A stretch of 64,000 nt of DNA. It comes from an uncultured Porphyromonadaceae bacterium (GTDB taxonomy: Bacteria; Bacteroidota; Bacteroidia; Bacteroidales; Muribaculaceae). Position 1 is the first letter of the stretch. Each line of letters opens with the position of its first letter. Both the position numbers and the translations under genes were made by a program. Below the pieces are notes generated by a model. It was given only the letters and a program-made list of their open reading frames with translations. It ran no database searches and had not been told where the DNA came from. The stretch covers positions 1-64,000 of the forward strand of contig CALKRW010000054.1 in NCBI GenBank assembly GCA_937989585.1, given 5' to 3'. Positions 8,497-18,446 of the stretch are shown piece after piece.

Positions 8497-11400
8497 ATGC
8501 GTAAGACACTGTTACTAACCCTATTGTCTCTCTTAACGGTCTTTGCCGCCGGCGCCGCTCCCAAAAGGACAGGCTCCGCCGTCAAGGCTCCGGATTTCGC
8601 TTACCCGAAAACCGTCATCGCAGACGCCGAGAAGGCTTACGATGCCGCCTTGAAAAGCGGCAACGAGAAAGACCAACTGAAGGCCGCCATCCAAATCTAT
8701 CTGGCCGACATATCCATTGACAACTCCTCGTCGGACAAGTCCATCAGGGCGTTCGACAAGCGCGTCAGCAAGTTCGGGACGAAGAGCGTAAAGGCCGTCG
8801 CCACGCTCTTCAAGGCCTCGGCATACGAATTCGCCCTGAATCAGGACCGATACAAATACAGACAGCGCGATCTGCCCCTGACGCCACGTCCCGCCGACCT
8901 CTCCGAATGGTCCGAGGGAATGTTCAAGGCAGTCATAGACTCGCTGGCACGCGAGGCATACAGCCTCTCCGACAAGACACCCATCGAGGAATTCGAGGGC
9001 ATAGTCATCGCCGACGACCTGACCCGCAGTTTCTTCCCCACCGTCCGCGACTTCGTCGCCACCTACATGATTGGCAACATGCCTTATCTTAGGACTGCCA
9101 AAGAAAACGCTGAACTATGCAGGGAAATTGCCGACATGCATCCGTCTCACAGCAATCCATGGTATGCATGGAACACGCTTGCCATCACAAGTGACAATAA
9201 TCTCATTGGGAAAAAAGAAACGGAAGCCTACCTTGACCTGTATGAGTCACAGCCTCAGGAAACTGGACGAGCATACACACTTAACAAAATCCTTTTCAAC
9301 CTTAGCAATATACGCAAGACTCATGAGCAGCAAGTCGCATTCGCCGATTCCGCCCTGACGGTATTCAAGGGCTACTGGATCGAGAACCAGATTGTAAATA
9401 CGCTCAATGAACTTCTCAACCCGTTTTTGTCGATTTGTTCAAAAGGAGAAAATGCAGCCGCAGAGAATGAGAAAGTAGCACTTAAAATCGAATACGCCAA
9501 TACTCGTTCCGCCATCATACGCATATACAACTTCAAGGACAAGAAAACTGCCCAATCAGCATATAAATCCGGTTTAGGAGCCTATAAGCCCGTTCAGGAG
9601 TACAAGATGAATTTCGGAAGAATATCTTCCGACACCCGTGACACGACACTGACCGTTACACTTCCAAGAGGATGCAATGCAATTGTCGGAGATATGCCTG
9701 ATGCCGACTACAAGAAAGACCCCCCCCTTTATATTGACGCTTATGAACTCTCTCCTGTTGTGGTAACCCAAGGCAAGCGCCGTGTACTTTACGTTCTGGA
9801 CGCATCTACCGGCGCTCCGGTAAAGGACGTTACCGCTTCGGCTGTAAGTACCCGAAAAGGTAATAAAGTCACAACGCTCGGTAAGACCGATTCAAACGGT
9901 CGCTTGATATTTGACTGCCCCAAAGAAAGTAACCTGAGACTTACCTATCGCAACCATTCCCACACATACAAATCGGTCTACTTCCATAACTACTCCGAAG
10001 CAAGAGAGAATCGAAACAATATAGGCATTACGACCGACCTCGGCGTGTATAAACTTGGTGCGGAAGTACGCTATGCGGGATTTGTCGCCGATACTCTCGG
10101 AGCAATTGCAGGTCAAGAAATTGAAGTTGAACTCCTTGACACTGAATATAAAACTATCTCAACCGCTGAAGTCAAGAGTGACAGTTTCGGTCGCTTCACA
10201 GGCTCCTTCAAACTCCCTGAAGAGACTCGTACAGGCCAGTTTCGGATCCAGGCTTCAGACGAAGATAATGGATACGATTATACCTATTTCCAAGTAAGCG
10301 ATTTCAAGATGCCCGCATTTAAGGGCGATTCGATAGCAGTCTACGGCGCAGGACCGACCAAACCCTACATCACCGCAGAAGGCCGAATCATCACATATTC
10401 CGACTTCCCTGTTTCCGATGCCCGAATCAATATCAAAGTAAATAGCGTTGACAGCATTTTCACTACTACAACCGACCTGTACGGACGTTTCTCGCTACGC
10501 GTAGACAGTGTCTTCGACTGCGAGGATGTGGCAACTCTTGACAAGAAAGAACTAATCGAACTTCCTTACGAAGATTACTCTGACAATTCCAATGTAACAA
10601 TAAGCGCCACGTCGCCTGACGGAACAACACTTGAGGTTTTCAACGGAAATGTCTCACAATATCCGAACAAACTCGAAGTGAAAATCAAGGACACACCGAT
10701 TGATTCGGACAGTGTGCTGACAGTTAAAGCGACCCTCCTTTCACCGCAGAAGAAAGAAATCAAGGGGGATCTTGTATGGCGCATTGAAAACGAAAACGAC
10801 TCGACAATACTAAGCGGAAAGGCAACTACCGGGGACATAAACATCGACATGACGTCCCTTAAACCGGATTCGTATCAATTAAAAATCGCACCTGCCGACG
10901 CACTTGCAGAAGTATCTAAAAGGGAAATTACTGTCTACTCCATGCGTTCGGACTCTCTTCCCGAAGGTGACCTGATCTGGTCGCCTGACAGGATCATGAA
11001 GGCTGAAGGCGGAAAACTGACTGCGCGAATACTTGTCGCCTCGCCCGGCGCAAACATATTCTACGGCCCATCGGACAGTCCAACAGATTACAAACATGAA
11101 TTTCTGAGCGCCGGATGGCATACGCTTTCAGTCAAACCCACATCCAAGGAATCGAGCGAAGTCAAAGTATTCTCACTCCGAAACATCAAGGAGTCCACAA
11201 TCTCATGGGACGTTCCTAAAAAACCACAGGAACCGAAACTGAATCTCACCATAGAATCGTTCCGCGACAAAGTCTATACCTCAGACAATGAGAAATGGAC
11301 ACTTAGCGTGAAAGATGATAAGAACCGTCCTGTCGAAGCCGCGATTGTTCTCGATGTGTATAACTCCCGTCTGAACGTTTTCGAGGCGCCAGACAATCTT

Positions 11401-13908
11401 ATGCCGGCAAGAGCATTCATTTACAAAATAAATCCCAGTTTCAATTTCCAGGGACGCGGATGGAGTATTCCATTCCAGATTGACGGAGAGTACAAAACGC
11501 TTCAAATCAAGGCGCCACTCTGGCCGACATGGAATACCTACAACTTAGGTATATTCTTAGATATGAACCTCATGCGAAGCGCTTCAGAATCCAAGCGCTT
11601 ATATGGCGCCAGGGCCCCAATGGGTTTTGGTGCAGCAGATTTAGGATTAAAATTAAATGACGAAATGACAGTTGCCTATGGCGTAACACCGAGAAAACAA
11701 AAAGTAGCCGCGACTGGAATAGAGGTTTTGGAGGAAAGTGTCGTGGTTAAGGAAGATGCCATGGACAGCGCGGAGGCTCCTGAGGAAGAGGCCGAGGCAG
11801 GCAGTTCCGAGAAAGTGGAGGTGAGGGACAGCGGGGCGCCGGATGTGTTCTCGGCACTGTGGATGCCGTCGATCGTGACGGACGCACAGGGCCGGTACGA
11901 TCTGGACTTCAAGGTCCCGAACGTGCTGACCACATGGCAGGTCGTTGCAACGGCCTGGGACCGCAAGATGAACTCGGCGCATTTCAACAAGACCATTAGC
12001 GTCTCCAAACCCGTCATGGTCTCCGCCAACATGCCGCGCTTCGTCCGCGCCGGTGACCGTACGACCGTCATCTCGACCGTGATGAACAACACCGACGCGC
12101 CCATGACCGTCAGAATCAACGCCGAGGCCTTCGACGTCGAGACAGACAGCACCTTCGCAACAATCACCCGCGACCTTAGCATCAATCCCGGTGCGAAGGA
12201 AACGGTCAGCAATGACATTAACGTGCCGGTGTCGATGCAGAACTCTAAACTCGGCTTCCGCGTGACAGCCATCAGCAAGGATTACAGCGACGGCGAGCAG
12301 ATAGCCGTTCCGGTGCTTGACGCCGAATCGTTCGTGCGCGAGGCCATCAACTTCTACCTCAATCCGGGCGACACAGAATACTCTACCGACCTTCCCAAAG
12401 CAAAGGGACGCGACTTCAAGAGCGAATTCACATTTACGGCCAATCCCATGGCCACCATCCTTGACGCGCTGCCCACACTGTGGAACGATCCCTTCCCGAC
12501 AGCCACATCGCTCTCCACAGCATACTACGGCGCAAGAATAGTGCTCTCAATCGCAAAAGAGCATCCATCGGTAGCCGAGAAATTCGACCTCAAGGAAGTC
12601 GAGAAGCAGTCGGAAGACGCCCTGAAGAAACTCTACGACCTGCAGCGTGCAGACGGCGGCTGGGCATGGGGCTCATGGTCATCCGAATCATCCATTTGGG
12701 TTACCACGGCCATCCTCGACAAATTCTACGACCTAAGTCGCCTGAACTATCTGCCCGATAACAAGAAACTTCGCGAATCGCTGACAAGCGCAGTGCGCTA
12801 CACCGACTCGCGGGTCCGCGACTACGACCTTACCTATGCGATAATCCGTCCCGAGTTCAACAGCCTGACACTGCCGTCGCTCAACGGACAGAAAGTGATT
12901 GACAGGACCCTGAACGACATCACGCGCCAGTGGAAGAAGTACGACGCGGACGCAAAGGCCCTCTCGATCATCGCCCTTGCCAACAACAACCGCATGGCTA
13001 CAGCACGCGGCATCATCAAGTCGCTCGACCAGTTCGCATACGACACACCTAAAAAGGGAACGCAGTTCCGCAACGAGCGCTCGCTCATCGCCTACGGTCA
13101 TCTGCTCGAGGCTTACGCCGCAGCCGACCCGAAGTCGCGCATCATTGACGGACTGCGCCAGTACCTCATCGTGCGCCGTCAGGCGACCGACTGGGGCAAC
13201 AGAGGCGTGACCGCATACGTCGTATCGTCCTTCCTGAACTCCGGCACACGCTGGGCACAGCCAACGGTTAACCCGGCACTCTACCTCGACAACAGCACGA
13301 CTCCAAGCACAATGTCGGCACCAGCCGGCGATGCGATGGTCTACAGCGCCACCCTTCCCACAGACGCCAAGAACCTTCGCCTCGATGTAGGCAATGCCGG
13401 AGTTCCCTCGTACGGCGCCATCGTCACCTCATACGTCGCCCCGATGCAGGACATAAAGGCCTACAGCGAGAATGACGAGATCTCCGTCGAGAAACGCCTT
13501 CTGGTACGCGACGCCTCCGGCCACATGCAGGATGCTCCCAAAGTCCTGCAGGTAGGCCAGACCGTGACAGTGTCGATCACACTGAAGACCACACGCCCGA
13601 TGTCGTATGTCAACGTGACCGACCAGCGTCCCGCAACATTCGAGCCCGTCGACCAGATGTCGCACTACGTAGGTCCGTCATTCTGGCGAGCCTCAACCGG
13701 CAACGACGTACCTCACTACCGCGAGAACCGCGACGCATCAACACGAATCCTCATCGACTATCTGCCCGAGGGCACACATGTCATATCGTATGACGTGACA
13801 GTGAACAACGCCGGCACATACGCCTCCGGCATCGTCACGGCAACATGTGACCGCGCACCGAGCCTGACCGCCCATTCCGCGGGTTCGGTTCTCGAAGTAA
13901 AGCCGTAA
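8497..13908 (+). CDS. bacterial alpha-2-macroglobulin-like protein
   Basis: A protein of 1803 residues with a signal peptide (MRKTLLLTLLSLLTVFAAGAAP). The order is a helical N-terminal region, MG-type beta domains including an MG2 segment (DASTGAPVKDVTASA, TTDLGVYKLGAEVRYAGF), an acidic linker (residues about 1085-1110), a macroglobulin A2M domain (FSALWMPSIVTDAQGRY) and a thioester-like helical barrel (LQRADGGWAWGSW). The CxEQ thioester is absent; the equivalent place reads NDPFPTATSLST. Family members trap proteases in the periplasm or at the surface. DNA between about 9.09 and 11.75 kb is visibly AT-richer than both ends. A clear terminator follows. Confidence 0.9.
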   Translation: MRKTLLLTLLSLLTVFAAGAAPKRTGSAVKAPDFAYPKTVIADAEKAYDAALKSGNEKDQLKAAIQIYLADISIDNSSSDKSIRAFDKRVSKFGTKSVKAVATLFKASAYEFALNQDRYKYRQRDLPLTPRPADLSEWSEGMFKAVIDSLAREAYSLSDKTPIEEFEGIVIADDLTRSFFPTVRDFVATYMIGNMPYLRTAKENAELCREIADMHPSHSNPWYAWNTLAITSDNNLIGKKETEAYLDLYESQPQETGRAYTLNKILFNLSNIRKTHEQQVAFADSALTVFKGYWIENQIVNTLNELLNPFLSICSKGENAAAENEKVALKIEYANTRSAIIRIYNFKDKKTAQSAYKSGLGAYKPVQEYKMNFGRISSDTRDTTLTVTLPRGCNAIVGDMPDADYKKDPPLYIDAYELSPVVVTQGKRRVLYVLDASTGAPVKDVTASAVSTRKGNKVTTLGKTDSNGRLIFDCPKESNLRLTYRNHSHTYKSVYFHNYSEARENRNNIGITTDLGVYKLGAEVRYAGFVADTLGAIAGQEIEVELLDTEYKTISTAEVKSDSFGRFTGSFKLPEETRTGQFRIQASDEDNGYDYTYFQVSDFKMPAFKGDSIAVYGAGPTKPYITAEGRIITYSDFPVSDARINIKVNSVDSIFTTTTDLYGRFSLRVDSVFDCEDVATLDKKELIELPYEDYSDNSNVTISATSPDGTTLEVFNGNVSQYPNKLEVKIKDTPIDSDSVLTVKATLLSPQKKEIKGDLVWRIENENDSTILSGKATTGDINIDMTSLKPDSYQLKIAPADALAEVSKREITVYSMRSDSLPEGDLIWSPDRIMKAEGGKLTARILVASPGANIFYGPSDSPTDYKHEFLSAGWHTLSVKPTSKESSEVKVFSLRNIKESTISWDVPKKPQEPKLNLTIESFRDKVYTSDNEKWTLSVKDDKNRPVEAAIVLDVYNSRLNVFEAPDNLMPARAFIYKINPSFNFQGRGWSIPFQIDGEYKTLQIKAPLWPTWNTYNLGIFLDMNLMRSASESKRLYGARAPMGFGAADLGLKLNDEMTVAYGVTPRKQKVAATGIEVLEESVVVKEDAMDSAEAPEEEAEAGSSEKVEVRDSGAPDVFSALWMPSIVTDAQGRYDLDFKVPNVLTTWQVVATAWDRKMNSAHFNKTISVSKPVMVSANMPRFVRAGDRTTVISTVMNNTDAPMTVRINAEAFDVETDSTFATITRDLSINPGAKETVSNDINVPVSMQNSKLGFRVTAISKDYSDGEQIAVPVLDAESFVREAINFYLNPGDTEYSTDLPKAKGRDFKSEFTFTANPMATILDALPTLWNDPFPTATSLSTAYYGARIVLSIAKEHPSVAEKFDLKEVEKQSEDALKKLYDLQRADGGWAWGSWSSESSIWVTTAILDKFYDLSRLNYLPDNKKLRESLTSAVRYTDSRVRDYDLTYAIIRPEFNSLTLPSLNGQKVIDRTLNDITRQWKKYDADAKALSIIALANNNRMATARGIIKSLDQFAYDTPKKGTQFRNERSLIAYGHLLEAYAAADPKSRIIDGLRQYLIVRRQATDWGNRGVTAYVVSSFLNSGTRWAQPTVNPALYLDNSTTPSTMSAPAGDAMVYSATLPTDAKNLRLDVGNAGVPSYGAIVTSYVAPMQDIKAYSENDEISVEKRLLVRDASGHMQDAPKVLQVGQTVTVSITLKTTRPMSYVNVTDQRPATFEPVDQMSHYVGPSFWRASTGNDVPHYRENRDASTRILIDYLPEGTHVISYDVTVNNAGTYASGIVTATCDRAPSLTAHSAGSVLEVKP

Positions 13909-13960
13909 GCCGCAGGCAAACAGCCGATTGTTTACCAACAATTTCAATGTACTCTATCTG

Positions 13961-13993
13961 TCGGAGCAGCCCAAACGGTTGCTCCGATGCTTT
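13961..13993 (+). terminator. rho-independent terminator of the macroglobulin gene
   Basis: TCGGAGCA (13961-13968) pairs with TGCTCCGA (13980-13987), followed by GCTTTTTA. It sits 53 bp after the macroglobulin stop. Confidence 0.75.
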
Positions 13994-14023
13994 TTATTCA
14001 TTACAATGCTATATTATAGCAGA

Positions 14024-14365
14024 TTATGAGGGCGGATGCAAGGAATCCAGTATAGACAGCAGACCCTGCAGGACACGAGGATCGCATCGTTTCCTTCCTC
14101 CAGAAGCGGCTCTCTGACCGACATCTCCGTCACGGATGTTCCCTACCCTTACCTTGCTGACGGGAATAGAACGGTGGATGGGATGACTACCCGGCTTAAA
14201 AGAATTACCGAGGTGACGTCCCTTTGAGGATTTAGACATGTTTGCAAGTACGGCGTTGACCTTGTCCGACATACTTTCCATAAGGGCCTCCATAGCCTCA
14301 AGACGGGCTTCGAGGGCCTCAAGCCGTGCATTGTTGCTTTCGATTGACTGAACAATAGAATTCAT
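14024..14365 (-). CDS. small protein with N-terminal coiled coil
   Basis: A protein of 113 residues starting MNSIVQSIESNNARLEAL. Residues 8-42 form strong heptads (LEALEARLEAMEALMESM), expected to make a dimeric or trimeric coiled coil. The tail is basic and glycine-rich (RAASGGRKRCD) and not recognisable. A minus-strand TACCTTTG box at 14425-14418 lies about 50 bp upstream, which supports transcription. It is convergent with the macroglobulin gene. It may be an orphan DNA- or partner-binding protein; no function is claimed. Confidence 0.55.
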   Translation of the reverse strand: MNSIVQSIESNNARLEALEARLEAMEALMESMSDKVNAVLANMSKSSKGRHLGNSFKPGSHPIHRSIPVSKVRVGNIRDGDVGQRAASGGRKRCDPRVLQGLLSILDSLHPPS

Positions 14366-14417
14366 AGTTTTGTGTGTTTTTAAATGATTAAGACTGAGTA
14401 TAAAATTAAATCTGACG

Positions 14418-14425
14418 CAAAGGTA
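14418..14425 (-). promoter_or_regulatory. -7 box upstream of the coiled-coil gene
   Basis: TACCTTTG read on the minus strand matches the TAnnTTTG element. No TTTG is found 19-21 bp upstream, so only the -7 part is clear. Confidence 0.5.
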
Positions 14426-14549
14426 TAATACTGTAAATGAGAAAATCTCGCTCCGGCTGAATAGATTGGCAAAATTAAAATAGTTTATGTATGACGGGAA
14501 TTAATTTTGCACATACCAATACAAACAAATCTCAATGAATCAAAGGCAT

Positions 14550-14600
14550 AAAAAAATCCGCCGACGCCGGACACTTTGCGTGCCGGAGCGTTGGCGGATG
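14550..14600 (-). terminator. rho-independent terminator of the pectin operon
   Basis: A long GC-rich stem built from ATCCGCCGACGC and GCGTTGGCGGAT, with CCGG/CCGG inside, ends in T6 when read on the minus strand. It lies 24 bp after the uxaB stop. Confidence 0.82.
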
Positions 14601-14623
14601 TATTGGGATAATCTTAGGGAGAA

Positions 14624-16105
14624 TCAGAGGATAGTCTCGACAGTGGCGAGCATACCCTTGGCCTGAATCTCATTGAGGAAGTCGGTGACCATATCGGTGA
14701 GACCGGGAATCTTGTTGAGGTCGCCATGTTCCTTCCAGATGAGTTCGTCAGCGGCGAGAACGCCTTCAGCAACCTTGCGGGTGTCGCCGGTAGCCCAGAG
14801 TTCGGTGAGGAGATCCATAATCTTCTTGTCGTCGTTGGGAACGATGTCGCTGCCGTCGGCACGCTTGCCACCCTTGTAGTAGGTGATGATGGCGGCGAGA
14901 CCGAGAACGAGGCCCTTAGGAAGTTCGCCCTTGCGCTCGAGGTAGGTCTTCAGGCCGGGGAGATCGCGGGTCTGGTATTTGGGGAAGGAGTTGAGCATGA
15001 TGCTCGTTACCTGATGGTCGACGTAGGGGTTGTTGAAGCGCTCGAGAACGCTCTCGCCGTACTTCTGAAGTTCGTCCATGGGAAGGTTGAGAGTCTGCAT
15101 GAGTTCCTCGAACTGCACCTTGTGGATGTACTTGCCGATGACGGGGTGGTTGCAGGCATCGCGCACGATGTCGACACCGCTGAGGAACGATACGGGCGAG
15201 AGGACGGTGTGGGGACCGTTGAGGAGTGTCACCTTACGCTCGTGATAGGGAGCCTCGCTGTCGCAGATGATAACGTTCAGACCGCCCTTGTCGGCGGGGA
15301 ATTCGGCACGGAGTTCCTCGATGCTCATGTTGTCGGGACGCTCGATAACCCAGAGGTGGAAAGCCTCGCCCTGAACAACGACGTTGTCCTTGTAGCCGAG
15401 TTTCTCCTGGATGGCGTCAATCTCCTTGCGGGGGAAGCCGGGGACGATGCGGTCGACGAGAGTAGCGCAGACGTAGTTGTATTTGAGGAACCATTCCTTG
15501 AAGCCCTCGTAGTCGGCGCCGAGCTCGTCCTTCCAAAGTTCGATGTACTGCTTGATGCAGTCCTTCAGATGGTGGCCGTTCTCAAAGATGAGCTCGCAGG
15601 GCATGATGATGAAGCCGCGACGGGGATCGCCGTTGAAGGTCTTGTAGCGACGGTAGAGCAACTGGGTGAGTTTGCCGGGATAGGACGAAGCAGGCTTGTC
15701 GGCGAGCTTGCACTCGGGGTCGAAAGTGATGCCGGCCTCGGTGGTGTTCGAGATTACGAAGCGCATCTCGGGCTGATCGGCAAGGCCCATAAAAGCGTCA
15801 AACTGCCCCCAAGGCTCGAGGCCGCGGGAAATGACGTCGATGCGTTTGTATGAGTTGACAATCTCTCCGTCGAGACGGCCCTGCAGATTCACGTTGTAGA
15901 GATAATCCTGCGCGGCGAGGAGTTTCATCGCGAAGTCGTTGGGTGTGCCCTGAATGATGACTACAGACGAGTTGAAGTCTGTGGTCTCGTTCATGTTCTT
16001 GATGATCCAATCGACGAAGCAACGGAGGAAGTTGCCCTCGCCGAACTGAATGATTCGCTCGGGAGCGACCGCCTTGGGAGCGGTGAGTTTGTTCAGTACT
16101 TTCAT
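14624..16105 (-). CDS. uxaB: tagaturonate reductase (altronate oxidoreductase)
   Basis: A protein of 493 residues of the mannitol/polyol dehydrogenase superfamily, matching UxaB. It interconverts D-tagaturonate and D-altronate with NAD(H) in galacturonate catabolism. The N-terminal nucleotide-binding start (IIQFGEGNFLRCF) and the catalytic region with LNGPHTVLSPVSFL are visible, and the length is normal. It is the last gene of a minus-strand block after the pectin lyase, DUF4861 protein and pectin esterase, which supply galacturonate products. UxaA, UxaC and the KDG genes are not in the window. A strong terminator follows. Confidence 0.94.
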   Translation of the reverse strand: MKVLNKLTAPKAVAPERIIQFGEGNFLRCFVDWIIKNMNETTDFNSSVVIIQGTPNDFAMKLLAAQDYLYNVNLQGRLDGEIVNSYKRIDVISRGLEPWGQFDAFMGLADQPEMRFVISNTTEAGITFDPECKLADKPASSYPGKLTQLLYRRYKTFNGDPRRGFIIMPCELIFENGHHLKDCIKQYIELWKDELGADYEGFKEWFLKYNYVCATLVDRIVPGFPRKEIDAIQEKLGYKDNVVVQGEAFHLWVIERPDNMSIEELRAEFPADKGGLNVIICDSEAPYHERKVTLLNGPHTVLSPVSFLSGVDIVRDACNHPVIGKYIHKVQFEELMQTLNLPMDELQKYGESVLERFNNPYVDHQVTSIMLNSFPKYQTRDLPGLKTYLERKGELPKGLVLGLAAIITYYKGGKRADGSDIVPNDDKKIMDLLTELWATGDTRKVAEGVLAADELIWKEHGDLNKIPGLTDMVTDFLNEIQAKGMLATVETIL

Positions 16106-16168
16106 GGTGATGAAAAATTGTTATGTTATTGATTGGTTTTAGTTTGTCTTTGAATTACTGTCGAGGAA

Positions 16169-17128
16169 TCATTTTGCGGGATTCCAGGACTGGGCTCGGG
16201 TGAATACCTTTTCGGGGGTGATGTCGCGGACTTCCCTGGCGGTAAGTTTCTTTGCCCAGGAGACACGGTCAGCGGAGGCACCGGGACCCTTGCTACCGTA
16301 CTCGCCATAACGCGAGGTGCGCTCGTTGTCGGCGCTACCCCAGTTGTTCCAGCCTGCGGGGACGATGTGCGAACCCATCTCGCAGTCGATGAAGTAGGTG
16401 TTGGCATAGGGACGCCAGGGACGGCCGAGATAGACCTTGGTGACACCGGGGTCGGCTGTCAGGCGACAGTTCCTGAAAATATAGCCGTACTCGGTATCCT
16501 GCGGAGTCGAGGCGGCGGTAACATAGGAATTAGCCTTGCTGTGCAACTCGCAGTTCTCGAACCATGCCGTCGAGGGACCGAAGATGAAATCGGTGGTGCC
16601 GGCGATGTAGCAGTTGAGGAAATTAAGGAAAGTTCCCCGACCGCCGGTGTAGAGCGTGTCCTGATTGCCGTCAAGACGGACATTCTCGAAACTGAGGTTG
16701 TCGCCCTCGGTGTGAAGAGCCACGGCCTGACCGACAGGACCGGCAGTGTTCTCGATGGTCATGTTCCTGAAGGTAAGATTCTTGCCGTCGACACGCATGG
16801 TGTAGGTGCGGAAGGTTCCCATGTTGTCACGTCCGGCGTAGTCGTTGCAGCGGATGATGACCCCTTCGGGGCTTTCGCCGATGAAATCGACATTCTCAAT
16901 CCATGCGGGAATAATAATTTTCTCGTTGTAGACGCCATTCTTGATATTGACCGTCACCTTGTAGTCCATAAAGGCACGGATAGCCTCAAGGGCCTCGTTG
17001 ATGGTGCGGAAATCGCCCGAACCATCGGCAGCGACGGTAATATTCTTCATATAATTGGCCGCTTCGGTGCGGGCCGGAAAGAGCATGGCTAGGAGAGCAA
17101 GAGCAAAGGCAAATAATTTAGGTTTCAT
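16169..17128 (-). CDS. pectin methylesterase, CE8 family
   Basis: A protein of 319 residues with a signal peptide (MKPKLFAFALALLAMLFPARTEA). It removes methyl esters from polygalacturonan and prepares it for lyase action. The CE8 signature segments are all present in order: GPVGQAVAL, GNQDTLY, GTTDFIFG (catalytic Asp) and LGRPW. The protein is a right-handed beta-helix of ordinary length for bacteria. It sits 63 bp upstream of uxaB and 64 bp after the DUF4861 gene, in one probable operon. There is no lipobox, so it is probably periplasmic. Confidence 0.95.
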   Translation of the reverse strand: MKPKLFAFALALLAMLFPARTEAANYMKNITVAADGSGDFRTINEALEAIRAFMDYKVTVNIKNGVYNEKIIIPAWIENVDFIGESPEGVIIRCNDYAGRDNMGTFRTYTMRVDGKNLTFRNMTIENTAGPVGQAVALHTEGDNLSFENVRLDGNQDTLYTGGRGTFLNFLNCYIAGTTDFIFGPSTAWFENCELHSKANSYVTAASTPQDTEYGYIFRNCRLTADPGVTKVYLGRPWRPYANTYFIDCEMGSHIVPAGWNNWGSADNERTSRYGEYGSKGPGASADRVSWAKKLTAREVRDITPEKVFTRAQSWNPAK

Positions 17129-17192
17129 GTGTAAGGTTTATTATTCGGCAAATATACGAAATTCGGGGAAATAAATCGGCATGGAGGAGGGA

Positions 17193-18440
17193 TTATTTCA
17201 GACGGCGGACAGTGGCGGGGAATATGCGGGCGGGAGCCTCGGACCAGTTCTCGACAGTCTTCTTCCATGCCTTGTAATCCTGGGGATTCTTTGGATTCAT
17301 GGCCGAGTTGAAGATGACATCGTAGGAGATGTGGCCGTTAGCATCGGGGCGAAGTTCGACAAGATAGTTGAGGTCATCCTCGCGCACGGCTGCGACATTG
17401 GCAGGATTGACACGCAGACCAATGCCGAGTGTCTCGGTGAGGTCCTTGTGAGCCTTTTCGGGGATGTTCTGGCCCCAGGAGGCAGCCACGCCGTCAGGAC
17501 GGACAAAACCGTTACGGTCGGTGTTCGGTGCCTCGGGGACAGTCCCTGTCGGTTCACCGATCTTCTGTATTCCTGTGCAGAAAATCTGGTCGGCACCGGG
17601 ACCGGTGAGGTCGATGTCAACGGAGAACCAGGGATTCATGCCATACTGGGTATAGCGCTGACGCATGTTGACACGGCGACCGTTTATCTGCCAGCCCTGG
17701 TCCTCGACCTCGACGATAGCGCGGACCGGACCGGAAGCAATGACCTTATAGGCGCGATTCGTCACTGTGTCGATGGTCTGCGGCTGGCCGGCGGCGAGGC
17801 CACGGAACGAGCCTGCGGCAATAGACTTGCCGGCCCAGAGGATGTCGCGGCCAAAACCCTTGTCAAGATACTGCTCGCGGGTGGTATAGAAACCTGTTGT
17901 ATCGAGTTCCAACTGACGTTTCTTCTTGCCGTAGAGGTCGATGCTCTGGCGGTTGTCGACATAGATACGCCAGGCATTGTGGATACTCTCGACACAGGGG
18001 CCGTGACCGTAGACAGTGTTGTATATCACCTTGTTGTCAGAGTTGCCGGGATAGGTGACAGCGGTGACAAAGGGATATTTCCTGCGTTCATCGCGAAGTC
18101 TGATGTAAGCCCGCGATTTGGGTTCGAATGTCTGGGGTCCGAAACCGCTGTTCAGAGTGACCTTTATGTGCTTGTCGTGGCGGGCATCGATATTCAGGAG
18201 GAAACAGAGTTCGTCAGCGACACCGTCGCCGTCAAGGTCGTCGAACTGGAACGGGATGTCGTGCGAGCCGTAGACATTGGCGGTAGTGACCTCGCCATAT
18301 TCGGCCAGAGGAAGGACTACGGGAATGCCGGTGACGCGGCGGTCGGTATTGTTGGACACGTCAACCTGAAGCACTACAGGTTCGGATGCATAAGCGCCAA
18401 AAGCGGCGGCAAGAAGCGGCAGAACAAGGAATTTTTTCAT
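17193..18440 (-). CDS. DUF4861 family exported protein
   Basis: A protein of 415 residues with a signal peptide (MKKFLVLPLLAAAFGAYA). The sequence, with FDDLDGDGVADELCF near the N-terminus, VYGHGPCVESIHNAWRIY in the middle and FSVDIDLTGPG later, matches DUF4861, a family found repeatedly next to pectin lyases and esterases in Bacteroidetes. The catalytic role is not established in what I can recall; sugar-binding or hydrolytic action on pectic fragments is plausible. It begins 6 bp after the PL10 stop, so the two are in one transcript. Confidence 0.9.
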   Translation of the reverse strand: MKKFLVLPLLAAAFGAYASEPVVLQVDVSNNTDRRVTGIPVVLPLAEYGEVTTANVYGSHDIPFQFDDLDGDGVADELCFLLNIDARHDKHIKVTLNSGFGPQTFEPKSRAYIRLRDERRKYPFVTAVTYPGNSDNKVIYNTVYGHGPCVESIHNAWRIYVDNRQSIDLYGKKKRQLELDTTGFYTTREQYLDKGFGRDILWAGKSIAAGSFRGLAAGQPQTIDTVTNRAYKVIASGPVRAIVEVEDQGWQINGRRVNMRQRYTQYGMNPWFSVDIDLTGPGADQIFCTGIQKIGEPTGTVPEAPNTDRNGFVRPDGVAASWGQNIPEKAHKDLTETLGIGLRVNPANVAAVREDDLNYLVELRPDANGHISYDVIFNSAMNPKNPQDYKAWKKTVENWSEAPARIFPATVRRLK

Positions 18441-18446
18441 GACGGA

